From the NCBI RefSeq assembly GCF_000177195.2, contig NC_015953.1, forward strand, positions 2,294,001 to 2,358,000: DNA of 64,000 nt, read 5' to 3'. Numbering within the stretch: the stretch's first letter is position 1; every line of letters begins with the position of its first letter. Both the position numbers and the translations under genes were made by a program. Under the pieces are notes generated by a model. That model was not told the origin of the DNA and did not search any database. It saw nothing but the letters and a program-made list of their open reading frames with translations. The stretch is from Streptomyces sp. SirexAA-E. Lineage in GTDB: Bacteria; Actinomycetota; Actinomycetes; Streptomycetales; Streptomycetaceae. This document shows, piece by piece, positions 55,503 to 63,893 of this stretch.

Positions 55503-57035
55503 TCACTCGGCGCTGGTCTGCGGCTTCTTCCGGCGGAGCAGGAAGACCGCGCCGCCGCCGACGACGACGAGGACGATCGCGACGCCCGCGATGATCGGGG
55601 TGGCGCTGGAGCCACCGGTCGCGGCGAGGTCGCCGCCACCCGTGGAGCCGCCGGCGGAGCTGCCACCGGTGGTGGTGGCGGGCGACGGGCTGGCACCGGT
55701 CTGGGTGTCGGTGCCGCCGTTGTCACCCGGCGCCGGGGTACCGGCGGTCTCGCAGTCCAGGACGCCCTTGAAGTTCTTCTCGAAGCCACCGGGGCCGGTG
55801 ATCGTGAAGTCGTAGGCCTCGTCCTCGCCGACCGGGATGGTCACCGTGCGGGTCTCACCGGCCGGGATGGTGTGCTCGGTACCGGCCAGCTCGAAGGTGA
55901 ACGCCTCGTCACCCGTGTTGCTCGCGGTGATGTCCACGCCGCCCTTGGCGCAGTTCTTCTCCGCGGTCACCGCGGGAACGGCACCCTTCTCGGCCCAGGT
56001 GGCCGTGGCCGTCGCGGAGACGGTGGACTCGCTGGAGCCGGCGAGGATCATCGTCTGGCTCTTGATCAGGCCGGCGAAGACCCGGCCCACCGGCACGGAG
56101 GTCGAGGCCTGGACGGAGAGCGAGGCGGAGCCGTCGGTGGCGTCCTCGGGGACGGAGAAGTAGAGGTCGGTGCCGTCGGCGGCCTCGGTGACGGGCTTGC
56201 CGGCCTTGTCGGTGACCTGGACCCCGCTGGCGGCGGCGTCGGCGGGCGGCGCCACCGAGACCTGGCCGGCGTCGGTGTGGACGGTGATCGGACCCAGCTG
56301 CTCACCGGCCTTGCCGGAGACCGCGGCCGGAGACAGGCCCACGGACGCCTTGGGCTCCGCGACGTTCTCGGCGTTCTTCTCCAGCCAGTCGGCGAGCTTC
56401 TCGGCGTTCGGGTCCTTGGCCGTCACGTCGGCCTTGTCCGAGAAGCGCCAGATGGCGACCTGGGTGCCGGCGGCGGCGGTCTTCTCGTCGAGCGGGCCGG
56501 TTCCGGCCTTCTCCGCGAGCGCCGCGAAGTCGTTGACCTGCGGGTAGGAGTGCTGCAGGATCCAGCGCACCTTGCCGGCGTCCTCGTTGGCACCGAGCGA
56601 GGACTGGTCCCAGGGGGTCTCCAGGTACTTCGCGCCGTCCTTGGTGGGCGTGTGGAAGTCGATGCAGTACGTCTGGATCGTGCCGCCGCCGTCGACCTTC
56701 ATCTCGAACAGGCCGGCGGGCAGCTCCTGGGGCTTCTTGCCCTTGCCGGTGTTGAGCTCGGCGGTGCCGTAGGTCTTCAGACCGTCCAGTACGGCGACCG
56801 CACCACCCTGGTGCTGGGTGGCCTCGTCCGCCGTCGCGGCGGTGGCGCCGGCGAGCGTGCCCGCGGCGACCAGACCCGAGGCGAACAGGGCGGCCGCCAC
56901 CCGGGCGAGGCCACGGCCCCGTCCGGCCCGGCCCGGCTCCTGGCCGTGTCGGTTACCTCCGCTCCGGGCGGGTATGGACTGCTCCGTCATCGCCTCGGAC
57001 GATGACGGGGCGAACACTGAAGACACTGAAAACAC
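55503..57035 (-). CDS. Thioester-bond-forming cell-wall surface protein with LAATG sorting signal
   Basis: 510 residues from a GTG at 57035 with GGAGGGG 6 nt upstream; an internal ATG (residue 16) is the alternative. Signal peptide about 42-70. A TQXA-type thioester domain follows: Cys124 in TYCIDFHTP and Gln192 in GTQVAIWRF can form the internal Cys-Gln bond that lets such adhesins bind covalently to targets. Ig-like repeats, a Thr/Ser/Gly-rich wall-spanning stretch, LAATG at 470-474, a hydrophobic helix and an RRKK tail end the protein. LAxTG is the class-E sortase signal used by long chaplins in Streptomyces. No sortase gene is adjacent. Confidence 0.92.
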   Translation of the reverse strand: MFSVSSVFAPSSSEAMTEQSIPARSGGNRHGQEPGRAGRGRGLARVAAALFASGLVAAGTLAGATAATADEATQHQGGAVAVLDGLKTYGTAELNTGKGKKPQELPAGLFEMKVDGGGTIQTYCIDFHTPTKDGAKYLETPWDQSSLGANEDAGKVRWILQHSYPQVNDFAALAEKAGTGPLDEKTAAAGTQVAIWRFSDKADVTAKDPNAEKLADWLEKNAENVAEPKASVGLSPAAVSGKAGEQLGPITVHTDAGQVSVAPPADAAASGVQVTDKAGKPVTEAADGTDLYFSVPEDATDGSASLSVQASTSVPVGRVFAGLIKSQTMILAGSSESTVSATATATWAEKGAVPAVTAEKNCAKGGVDITASNTGDEAFTFELAGTEHTIPAGETRTVTIPVGEDEAYDFTITGPGGFEKNFKGVLDCETAGTPAPGDNGGTDTQTGASPSPATTTGGSSAGGSTGGGDLAATGGSSATPIIAGVAIVLVVVGGGAVFLLRRKKPQTSAE

Positions 57036-57128
57036 AGAATTCCCCTCCGGGCGAGACCTGCACGCACATGGTGCGCGTGTGGGAGGTGCCTCGCCAGCAA
57101 ACTCAAGTGCCGCATGGGTACTGGAGGA

Positions 57129-57134
57129 ATCGTA
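57129..57134 (-). promoter_or_regulatory. Possible -10 box of the surface-protein gene
   Basis: TACGAT on the minus strand, 94 bp before the start codon at 57035. No good -35 hexamer was found at the right spacing. Confidence 0.3.
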
Positions 57135-57172
57135 TGGATCAAGCGGAGGACAGTCCCCCGTCCTACCGTCAG

Positions 57173-57199
57173 ATAACCATTCCGAATCGGAATCGTTAT
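57173..57199. promoter_or_regulatory. 27-bp palindromic operator candidate
   Basis: Inner arms ATTCCGA and TCGGAAT around a central A (57179-57193) and outer arms ATAAC and GTTAT, separated by one mismatched C on each side. It lies 138 bp before the surface-protein start, just after the ssb 3' end, and is AT-rich in a GC-rich genome. It has no hairpin-terminator character. It does not match a Streptomyces regulator site I know. Confidence 0.7.
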
Positions 57200-57225
57200 A
57201 GGCCGCCTCGGCGCGCCGCCCTTGT

Positions 57226-57651
57226 TCAGGACACCGACACGGCTTCCGTGGCCGGTTTCTGACGCCGCGTCGGAGAGGTCAGTGACGGCTCCCCTCTCGT
57301 CACTCTACGGAAGGCCGCCGTGCCCCTGGTCAGGTCGTGTCCCACCGCCACGGCCTCGATGTCCACGGACGTCTTCCACCCTCCGTCCCGCTCCTCCTCG
57401 CGCACCTTCAACCGGCCGTGCACCACCAGCGGTTCTCCGACCGAGACGGATCCGGCGAGGTTGGCCGCGAGTGTCCGCCAGGCCCAGACGGTGTAGAAGC
57501 TCGTACGGCCGTCCACCCAGTCCTGCTTCTCGCGGTCCCACCGGCGGGGCGTCACCGCCATCCGGAAGCGGGCCATGGGGCCCGTCGCCGCCTCCCGGTA
57601 GTCCACCGCCGTGGCGGCGTTCCCCACCAGCGTCACCATGGTCTCGTTCAT
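57226..57651 (-). CDS. ssbB: Single-stranded DNA-binding protein SsbB
   Basis: 141 residues from the ATG at 57651 (MNETMVTLVGN); the longer frame to 57762 has no ribosome site. The OB-fold is typical (ATGPMARFRMAVTPRRWDRE, then TSFYTVWAWRTLAANL, VGEPLVVHGRLKVREEE). The C-terminus ends ATEAVSVS and lacks the acidic tip (DDDIPF-like) that recruits replication proteins in the main SSB. This fits the second actinomycete paralogue SsbB, linked in S. coelicolor to chromosome segregation at sporulation, rather than the replicative SsbA. Confidence 0.85.
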   Translation of the reverse strand: MNETMVTLVGNAATAVDYREAATGPMARFRMAVTPRRWDREKQDWVDGRTSFYTVWAWRTLAANLAGSVSVGEPLVVHGRLKVREEERDGGWKTSVDIEAVAVGHDLTRGTAAFRRVTRGEPSLTSPTRRQKPATEAVSVS

Positions 57652-57739
57652 GTCCCGTCCCCCGTCCTCGTCGACCGGACGACCGCGGTCCGCGGACTCC
57701 GTACCGTCCGCGGACCTCACCCGTCGTGGGCCACGCACC

Positions 57740-57780
57740 GATGACGGCTCCGAGCCGCACATCGGCTCGGTGCCGTCATC
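57740..57780 (-). terminator. Terminator of the dynAB operon
   Basis: Arms 57740-57757 and 57763-57780 pair over 18 bp with one T-T mismatch and a 5-nt loop. It begins 65 bp beyond the stop of the gene at 57845. Confidence 0.78.
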
Positions 57781-57844
57781 GGCTCCGTGCCGTCCGTGGT
57801 GCCCATGCTGGACCCGGAGCGCGGATCCCGCTCGGGCCTGTGGA

Positions 57845-59923
57845 CTACCCGCCGGTTGTGGAGAACTCCGTCACCGTCACATACCGCTCCCGCACCTCGC
57901 GGTAGCGCGCCAGTTCCGCGGCGACCGGGTCGAGGACCCTGGCCCTGCCGCACCCGGCGGCCGCCTCCCGCAGCCGCCGTTCGGCCTCCTGCCCGTACCG
58001 GCGCGCGGGCCCGCGCGCGGCCGCCGCGCACGACCACTCGACGAGCGGCCCGCCGACGACCCCGGCGAGCATGAGCAGGGCGGGGGTGATCAGACCGGGT
58101 TCGAGCACGCCCACGATCTGGCCGAGCAGCCACAGGCCGCCGAAGATCTGGATCAGCGTCATGGACGCCTGGGCCAGCACGGCGGCCGGCCACCACGCGG
58201 GGCGCGGGGGTTTGGCGGTCCTGCCGCCGAGGGCTCCCACGGCGGGCCTGACGGTCCTGCCGTAGGCGGTCGCCGGCCCTGCTCCGTGCCGACCTGCCAC
58301 GGCCGGCCGCGAACCCGCGGCCACCGGCCCCCGGGATGTCCCCGTAGCCACCGGCCCGACCGACTCGTCCGGCTCCCGCGACGCGGCCCCGGACCCCGGC
58401 CGCACGTCGTCCCCGTCGGCAGCGGCTCCCTCGCCGCCGCCGTTGCCCTTCCCCTTCCTCCTGGCCTTCCCGCCTCCGCCCCCGTCGCCCGCGTGGGCTT
58501 TGCGTGACAGCTCGTCCAGGGCCTCGGGCAGCCCCTTCGCGCCGTTCACCGCGGCCTCGCGCACCGCCTGTGCCCATGGCGCCGGCAGCCCCACCACGGC
58601 GTCGTCCGCCAGCTTGCGCACCGCCTGCTCCACCCGCTGCCGGGCGGTGAGCTCCTCCTCGGGCGGTGCGAGCGCCTGGGCCATCAGGTCCAGGCCACCG
58701 CCGAGCTGCCGGGTGGACTCGTACCAGCGCCACAGCCGCAGCCACGGGGTCCCGCAGGCCCGCCCGGCGTTCCTGCGCCACTCGCGTTCCGCGGCCTCCC
58801 CGGCGGCCGCCGCGCCCACGGCCTCCGCCAGCCGGTCGGTGAACGCGTCACGGGTCCGTTCGCCGAGTCCGGGCCGCCCCTCGGCGACGTACACGGGCCG
58901 CAGCCGCGCGGCCGCCGCGTCCACGTCGGCGGAGAGCCGCCGCGCCGCCGCCGTACGGTCCTGGACGAACCGGCCGAGCAGCTCCCGCAGGTCGCCGACG
59001 CCCTGGCCGGTGAGTGCCGACAGGGGCAGGACGGTGGCGCCGGGGTCGCCGTGCTCCCCCACCGCCATGCCGTCCTCGTCGAGCAGCCTGCGCAGATCGT
59101 CCAGGACGAGGTCCGCGGCCTCTCCGGGGAGCCGGTCGATCTGGTTGAGGACGACGAAGGTGACCTCCGCGTGCCCGGCGAGCGGCCGCAGGTAGCGCTC
59201 GTGCAGGGCCGCGTCGGCGTACTTCTCCGGGTCGACGACCCAGATCACCGCGTCGACCAGCGCGAGCACCCGGTCCACCTCGTCCCGGTGCCCGGTCGCC
59301 GCCGAGTCGTGGTCGGGCAGGTCCACCAGCACCAGCCCCTGCAGCGGGTCGTCGGCCTGCGTACCGCCGAGCACCGGGCGGCGCCGCAGCCGGCCGGGGA
59401 TGGCCAGCCGGTCCAGCAGTCCGGCGGCCCCGTCGGTCCAACTGCAGGCGATCGGCGCGGAGGTGGTCGGCCGACGCAGTCCCGTGTCGGAGATCTGCGA
59501 GCAGGCGAGGGCGTTGAACAGGGTCGACTTGCCGCTGCCGGTGGCCCCGGCGATGGCGACGACCGTGTGCCGGGACGAGAGCCGCTGCCGGGCCGATGCC
59601 TCGTCCAGCACCCGCCCCGCCTCGGCGAGCGTCTCCCCGTCGAGGCGGGCGCGGGACAGTCCGACCAGTTCCCGCAGCGCGTCGAGCCTGGGCCGCAGGG
59701 GGCCGGTCTGCAGCCCGTACGCCTCCACCTGCGGGCGTACGTCCTGGACCGGCGGCGGCATCCCGGCGGCGTCCTCGCGTACGACCTCGGCGGCGCGGCG
59801 GGCGATGAGCCCGTCGTCCCAGTGCCGTTCGGCGGCTTCCCGGGCCTTCTCCCCGTCGTCCTGCCCTCGGCCGTGCTCCCGGCCCCGGTCCTGGTCCTGG
59901 TCCTGATCGGTGACGGCGGTCAT
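57845..59923 (-). CDS. dynB: Dynamin-like GTPase with membrane spans (DynB-like)
   Basis: 692 residues, overlapping dynA by 4 bp. N-terminal charged Asp/Gln repeats, then a GTPase domain: P-loop [10 protein letters not shown]3 region LVDLPDHDS, and NQID. Two hydrophobic segments lie near 577-600 and 612-632, so it is membrane-bound. In S. venezuelae, the dynA-dynB pair stabilises FtsZ rings during sporulation septation. Assignment to that pair rests on the tandem, overlapping arrangement and the membrane spans in the downstream partner. The linker between GTPase and spans is unusually Gly/Lys/Pro rich. Confidence 0.8.
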   Translation of the reverse strand: MTAVTDQDQDQDRGREHGRGQDDGEKAREAAERHWDDGLIARRAAEVVREDAAGMPPPVQDVRPQVEAYGLQTGPLRPRLDALRELVGLSRARLDGETLAEAGRVLDEASARQRLSSRHTVVAIAGATGSGKSTLFNALACSQISDTGLRRPTTSAPIACSWTDGAAGLLDRLAIPGRLRRRPVLGGTQADDPLQGLVLVDLPDHDSAATGHRDEVDRVLALVDAVIWVVDPEKYADAALHERYLRPLAGHAEVTFVVLNQIDRLPGEAADLVLDDLRRLLDEDGMAVGEHGDPGATVLPLSALTGQGVGDLRELLGRFVQDRTAAARRLSADVDAAAARLRPVYVAEGRPGLGERTRDAFTDRLAEAVGAAAAGEAAEREWRRNAGRACGTPWLRLWRWYESTRQLGGGLDLMAQALAPPEEELTARQRVEQAVRKLADDAVVGLPAPWAQAVREAAVNGAKGLPEALDELSRKAHAGDGGGGGKARRKGKGNGGGEGAAADGDDVRPGSGAASREPDESVGPVATGTSRGPVAAGSRPAVAGRHGAGPATAYGRTVRPAVGALGGRTAKPPRPAWWPAAVLAQASMTLIQIFGGLWLLGQIVGVLEPGLITPALLMLAGVVGGPLVEWSCAAAARGPARRYGQEAERRLREAAAGCGRARVLDPVAAELARYREVRERYVTVTEFSTTGG

Positions 59924-61563
59924 CGCCGGCTCCTCTCCCTCTGCAGTACGGACAGTGCGGCGATCAGTTCCGCCTGCGGTTCCGGGGCGACTTCCAGGGC
60001 GTCCAACGGGGCGAGGCGGCGGTCGCGTTCACCGTGCAGGGCCTGGTCCAGGCAGTCGGTGAGCAGCGCCCCGCCCTTGTCGCGCAGGCGCAGCGCGCCC
60101 TGGGCGCCGATCCGTTCGGCGAGCTGTTCCCCGGCGCCCCGCGCACGGCGTCCGCCGAGCAGTGCGGCGGCCAGCAGCGCGGCCACCGTCTCGGCGTCGG
60201 GCGCGGCGTTGCGTTCCAGCAGCCGGGCCTCCTCCTCGGCCAGTTCCTCCAGGACCCGCCGCCACCGCCGTACGGCCACGGCGATGCGCCCCTGGATGTC
60301 CTCGGCAGGCCCCCACCCCCCGGCCTCCCGGCCGACGTCCTCGAACCGGAAGTTCCCGGCGGCGGGGTCGCGCTGCCACGTCCAGCGGACCTTCTCGTCG
60401 GCGGCGGCCACCGCGCACTGGAGGAGGGCCACCAGGCTCTCCACGAGGGAGTCCAGCAGTTCGGGGGCGGTGCTGTAGAGCGGGTAGCCACGCCACCGGG
60501 TGCGGGCGGCCCCGGCGAGCACGGCACCGTTCGCCAGCCGCCGAGCCACCCGCTCCGACTCCTTGCCGTACGCCTCCTCGACGACCCCGGTGAGCCGTAC
60601 GGCCGCCGCGTACTGCGCCGAGACCGCTCCGGCCAGTTCGGGCATCCTCGTGTCGAGCGAGTCGATGACCCCGGACGCCGTCCTCTCCACCGCCTGCTGA
60701 CGGGCAGCCGGGTCCTGCACCCGGTGGGTGAGCCAGGCGCGCAGGGGTGCGACGGCGTTGGTGGGCAGCAGGCCCCGGCCGCCGCCGGCGGACTCCGGGA
60801 GCTCCGGGATGGTGAAACGCGGCACATCGCCCAGCCCGGCGCGGGTGAGCAGCGCCGCGTACTGCCGGGATACCTCACCGATCAGCTGGTGCGGCACCCG
60901 GTCCAGGACGGTGACGAGGCAGGCGTCGTACTCCTTGGCGGTCCGCAGCATGTGCCACGGGACCGCGTCCGCGTACCGGGAGGCGGTGGTGACCATGACC
61001 CATACGTCGGCGGCGCAGATGAGTTCGGCGGCCAGCACCCGGTTGCGTACGACGAGCGAGTCGATGTCCGGGGCGTCCAGGAGCGCGAGCCCCCGGGGCA
61101 GCGTCGCCGCGGTCTCGACCCGGAGGACGGTGCCGTCCTGGTCCCTGTCCACCCCGAGGTGGTCCAGCCCGTCCGGGTCGGGGACCTGCCCCGGGGGCAG
61201 CCAGACCCGGGTCAGCTGCGGCAGCACCCGCACCCCGGCGAACCAGTGGTGGTCGTCCGGGTGGCAGACCAGCACCGGGGTCCGGGTGGTCGGGCGCAGG
61301 ACGCCGGCCTCGCTGACCCGGCACCCCACCAGGGAGTTGACGAGGGTCGACTTCCCCGCCCCGGTCGACCCGCCGATCACCGCGAGCAGCGGAGCCTCGG
61401 GGTCCCTGAGCCGCGGTACGAGGTAGTCGTCGAGCTGGGCGAGCAGTTCGGCCCGCGTCTGCCTGGCCCGTTCGGCGCCGGGGAGCGGGAGGGGGAGACG
61501 CACGGCAGCGACACGGTCGCGCAGGGCGGAAAGTGCGTCGATGAGCTGGGGCCGTACATCCAT
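59920..61563 (-). CDS. dynA: Dynamin-like GTPase (DynA-like)
   Basis: 547 residues from the ATG at 61563; open further upstream without a ribosome site. P-loop [11 protein letters not shown]2/G3 region [11 protein letters not shown] and [14 protein letters not shown]. The G4 motif is degenerate (VTVLDRVPH), as in several bacterial dynamin-like partners. Large helical C-terminus, no clear membrane span. Upstream partner of the DynB-like GTPase. Confidence 0.8.
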   Translation of the reverse strand: MDVRPQLIDALSALRDRVAAVRLPLPLPGAERARQTRAELLAQLDDYLVPRLRDPEAPLLAVIGGSTGAGKSTLVNSLVGCRVSEAGVLRPTTRTPVLVCHPDDHHWFAGVRVLPQLTRVWLPPGQVPDPDGLDHLGVDRDQDGTVLRVETAATLPRGLALLDAPDIDSLVVRNRVLAAELICAADVWVMVTTASRYADAVPWHMLRTAKEYDACLVTVLDRVPHQLIGEVSRQYAALLTRAGLGDVPRFTIPELPESAGGGRGLLPTNAVAPLRAWLTHRVQDPAARQQAVERTASGVIDSLDTRMPELAGAVSAQYAAAVRLTGVVEEAYGKESERVARRLANGAVLAGAARTRWRGYPLYSTAPELLDSLVESLVALLQCAVAAADEKVRWTWQRDPAAGNFRFEDVGREAGGWGPAEDIQGRIAVAVRRWRRVLEELAEEEARLLERNAAPDAETVAALLAAALLGGRRARGAGEQLAERIGAQGALRLRDKGGALLTDCLDQALHGERDRRLAPLDALEVAPEPQAELIAALSVLQRERSRR

Positions 61564-61883
61564 GGTTACCACATGTGAAGAATGCCCAATTTTGGCGCCT
61601 TTTTGAAGCGTATAGCCCTCTCTGCGCGGCGGATCCGCCCCGGGGGGACAGAGCGGACGAGTGGGGCGCAGGCATAACGAGTGCACAACACCCGGGGCGC
61701 GAGGCGCGAAAAGCGATGCACGATTCGCACCCACCTGCGATTATCGGTTCGCTTCACCGAACCTCCACATCGTGCCACGCAGGTGAAGCAACCGGGACAG
61801 GGCACCAAGAGCCCTATCCTTGTCCCGGCAAGGTCACGGATGGCTTGTCACAGCGCCCTCCGGGGCCACCGAGGCCCACACCG
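61564..61883. other. Region between dynA and tRNA-Arg
   Basis: 320 bp with no gene. The dynA side has TATACG (minus strand, around 61610-61615) as a -10 candidate 45-50 bp before the start codon. The tRNA side has two small hairpins: GGTTCG/CGAACC near 61748-61765, and CCGGGACA/TGTCCCGG around 61792-61830. No clear tRNA promoter was identified. Confidence 0.4.
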
Positions 61884-61959
61884 GCCCCCGTAGCTCAGTG
61901 GATAGAGCAGGCGCCTTCTAAGCGCTTGGCCGCAGGTTCGAGTCCTGCCGGGGGCGCCA
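61884..61959 (+). tRNA. tRNA-Arg (anticodon UCU)
   Basis: Full cloverleaf: acceptor GCCCCCG (61884-61890) with CGGGGGC (61949-61955), D-arm GCTC/GAGC, anticodon loop CTTCTAA giving UCU, T-arm GCAGG-TTCGAGT-CCTGC, and an encoded 3' CCA (61957-61959). Reads AGA codons, rare in this GC-rich genome. The integrase remnant next to it fits tRNA 3' ends as integration sites. Confidence 0.95.
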
Positions 61960-62151
61960 CCGGTACCACGTTACGTGGACCTCGTTTTGCCTGGTCAGAG
62001 CACTTCTGACCTTCGCATGTATCGAGCGCACTCCGGCTCGTCGAAAGGCGTCGGAGTCCGGCTGACACCGACTAAAACTGGATCTCTACGGCTGCCTGTC
62101 CCCCATGCGTCCCCCAGCAGATACGCCCGAATGACTCCGCCGCCGAACGCC
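61960..62151. other. Palindrome-rich stretch between tRNA-Arg and the integrase, candidate attachment region
   Basis: A 13-bp palindrome CCACGT-T-ACGTGG (61966-61978) lies 6 bp after the tRNA CCA, followed by GGTCAGA-5 nt-TCTGACC (61993-62011). The stretch is less GC-rich than its surroundings. Tyrosine integrases of actinomycete elements commonly recombine at tRNA 3' ends, so these may be integrase-binding arms or the tRNA terminator. The far attachment site is not in the window. Confidence 0.45.
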
Positions 62152-62198
62152 GAAGGGCGGTGTGGGCCCCCATCCACTGGGGTCCCACACCGCCCTTC
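62152..62198 (-). terminator. Terminator after the integrase
   Basis: 20-bp arms (62152-62171 and 62179-62198) with one mismatch and a 7-nt loop, 12 bp beyond the integrase stop. One of the strongest hairpins in the window. Confidence 0.8.
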
Positions 62199-62209
62199 TA
62201 CCATCCGGC

Positions 62210-63276
62210 TTACTCCACCTTGCGGACATACCTGATGTCGTGGATCTGCTTCAGGTAGTTGTCCCGCTGTCCGACGATGCACCGCGCATAGATGGCCAGG
62301 AGGACAGGCACGCTATTTCCGGCCCACTCGGCAACCTGGGCCGGCGGTATGCCCTTGTTGAGCCATGCGGTGAGGCAGGTGTGGCGGCAGTCGTACACGC
62401 GCTTACCCGCAGGCGAGTCGTACTCATGAGGTTGGAGAACCTCCTCTCGGGCCTTGTCCCAGACCCGTCGGAACACCGAGCCCGCCAGCCTGCCGCCGAA
62501 CTCTCCGGGGAAGAGGAGGTCGGTCGGCGTGAGCTTGTAGCGGACGATGACCTCGCGAAGGGAGGCAACAAGGTCAGGGTGGATGGGTACGGTCCGGGTG
62601 TCGCCCTCCGCCCGCCCCTTCAGGTCACGGTCATCGTGGGGCTCTCCGCTGTCGGTCCATTGACTGCCGACCTCCGGCCGTGCGCTGTGGACGATGAACT
62701 CGCCCCAGCCCGCTTCGGGCAGCGTGGCGTCGCTCACGTGAAGCGCGACGGCTTCTTCCGGGCGGAGAGCGGCGTAGCAGAGGGTCGCGAAGAAGGCCCG
62801 ATAGAGAGGCCCCCGCCGCAGAGGCCGCTTGCCGATCCAATCGAGGAGCGCGGTGACCTGCTCCGGGTTCAGCAGCGAGCGCTTGTCGATGGCGTGAGCG
62901 ACCTTGGGGGCGCCCCCTCCACTGCCCTTCCCCTTCGGCAGGGGGTTCTGACGGAGAATGCCGTGGCGGACGGCGTACTCCATAGCAAGGTTCATGATTC
63001 GCCGATTACGGGACACGGAGCTGGCCGCTGCGGCAGTGCCGTCCAGCAGCGTTCCGAGCGCGGAGACGACTGCGTCGACTCGGTCCGACTGCTCCCACGC
63101 TGCCATCGACAGCGTATTGCGCTGGATCCAGTCGAGGATGACGCGCACCTTGTCGGGCATCGGCTCGTCGGGATTGGTCCGGCGCTTGAAGTTGAAGGCC
63201 CACTCGCGCAGTGCGGTCCGCACCTTGACCGCGTCGAACTGCTTCGGAGGCGTCCGAAGCAACGCGATGGTCGCGG
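62210..63276 (-). pseudogene. int: 5'-truncated tyrosine recombinase (integrase)
   Basis: About 355 codons remain from the junction near 63276 to a stop at 62210. The C-terminal catalytic domain is largely complete: AALRPEEAVAL (box I Arg), YDCRHTCLTAW (Arg-His of the second box, with Tyr where many have His), EWAGNS (Asn where many have His) and the nucleophile Tyr in IYARCI. The SAM-like core-binding domain is partial (from PPPAATIALL onward) and there is no start codon of its own; upstream is IS630 DNA in another frame. Probably inactive. Confidence 0.8.
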
Positions 63277-63407
63277 CCGGCGGCGGGAACGGCCGCGGAC
63301 TCGGACCACTGGGGTGCGGCCGCGTGGCGACCAGGTCTTGGCGTGCGGCGGCGTCATGGAGAAGCCGGCTTCGTCCTCGAAGGCCAGCCAGGCTCCACGG
63401 GCCGCCG
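63277..63407 (-). pseudogene. IS630 transposase DDE-domain fragment, frameshifted
   Basis: In the -1 frame, about 45 codons encode LAAARGAWLAFEDEAGFS (first catalytic Asp) and the WSPRGRTPVVRVRGRSRRR motif normally followed by the rest of the IS630 DDE domain. The similarity stops at the junction with the integrase remnant. Confidence 0.75.
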
Positions 63408-63893
63408 CTAGCCTTCCGCGCGGGGCCACACCTCTTTGACCCACCCCGCGACCGCGTCATCGTCCCGCTCCATGGCACGACGGGCCGGAACCTGGCAGGA
63501 CCAGCCGTTACGCACCAACAGCTTCCGCACGCCCTGGATCGTGTACGTCAGACGGAAGCGCCGGCCGATCACCGTTTTGACCCGGGCCAGAGTCCAACGC
63601 TGGTCCTCCCAGCCGTGCGCGGCCGGCCCCTTGGCCGGCTCCGCCTCAAGCTGAGCGAACTGCCGATCGCTGAGCCTCGGCAGAGACACCGGACCCTGCG
63701 ACCGCAGAGATCCCGGGCCACCCTCGGCCCACGCGTGACGCCACCGCTGGACCGAACGGACACTGACCCGCAGATCTCTGGCGATCGCGGTACTGCCCTC
63801 GCCCCGGGCGAACCGCTCGGCCGCCTGAAGCCGTAACTCTTCGCGGCACTGCTGCCGTTCGGCGGTCAGCCCGCCCCCTTGTGGATACCGCAT
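63408..63893 (-). CDS. IS630 transposase, N-terminal (HTH) part
   Basis: 161 residues from the ATG at 63893 (MRYPQGGGLTAERQ; four in-frame codons upstream are possible). Helix-turn-helix region (AAERFARGEGSTAIARDLRVSVRSVQRWRHAWAEGG) and the winged helix before the catalytic domain (GWEDQRWTLARVKTVIGRRF), followed by WVKEVWPRAEG and a TAG. In an intact IS630 transposase the chain would continue into the DDE domain; here that part is in another frame. Confidence 0.75.
   Translation of the reverse strand: MRYPQGGGLTAERQQCREELRLQAAERFARGEGSTAIARDLRVSVRSVQRWRHAWAEGGPGSLRSQGPVSLPRLSDRQFAQLEAEPAKGPAAHGWEDQRWTLARVKTVIGRRFRLTYTIQGVRKLLVRNGWSCQVPARRAMERDDDAVAGWVKEVWPRAEG

Larger units (their letters stand above)
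63277..63893 (-). mobile_element. Truncated, frameshifted IS630-family insertion sequence
   Basis: Transposase coding starts at 63893 and is lost at about 63277, where it joins the integrase. A frame change occurs at about 63408-63412. The 3' half (second Asp and Glu of the DDE triad) and the inverted repeat at that end are gone. The outer end in 63894-64000 could not be located. Confidence 0.75.

Noticed and set aside
57002..57262. Plus-strand 86-residue frame over the surface-protein promoter
   Set aside because: Overlaps the palindrome and the 5' region of the minus-strand gene; no ribosome site.
61575..62009. 144-residue plus-strand frame through the tRNA
   Set aside because: Runs across a tRNA gene, has no ribosome site and no similarity pattern.
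62992..63444. 150-residue minus-strand frame starting MGQRGVAP
   Set aside because: Only its first third is IS630 DDE sequence; the rest reads the integrase remnant out of frame.
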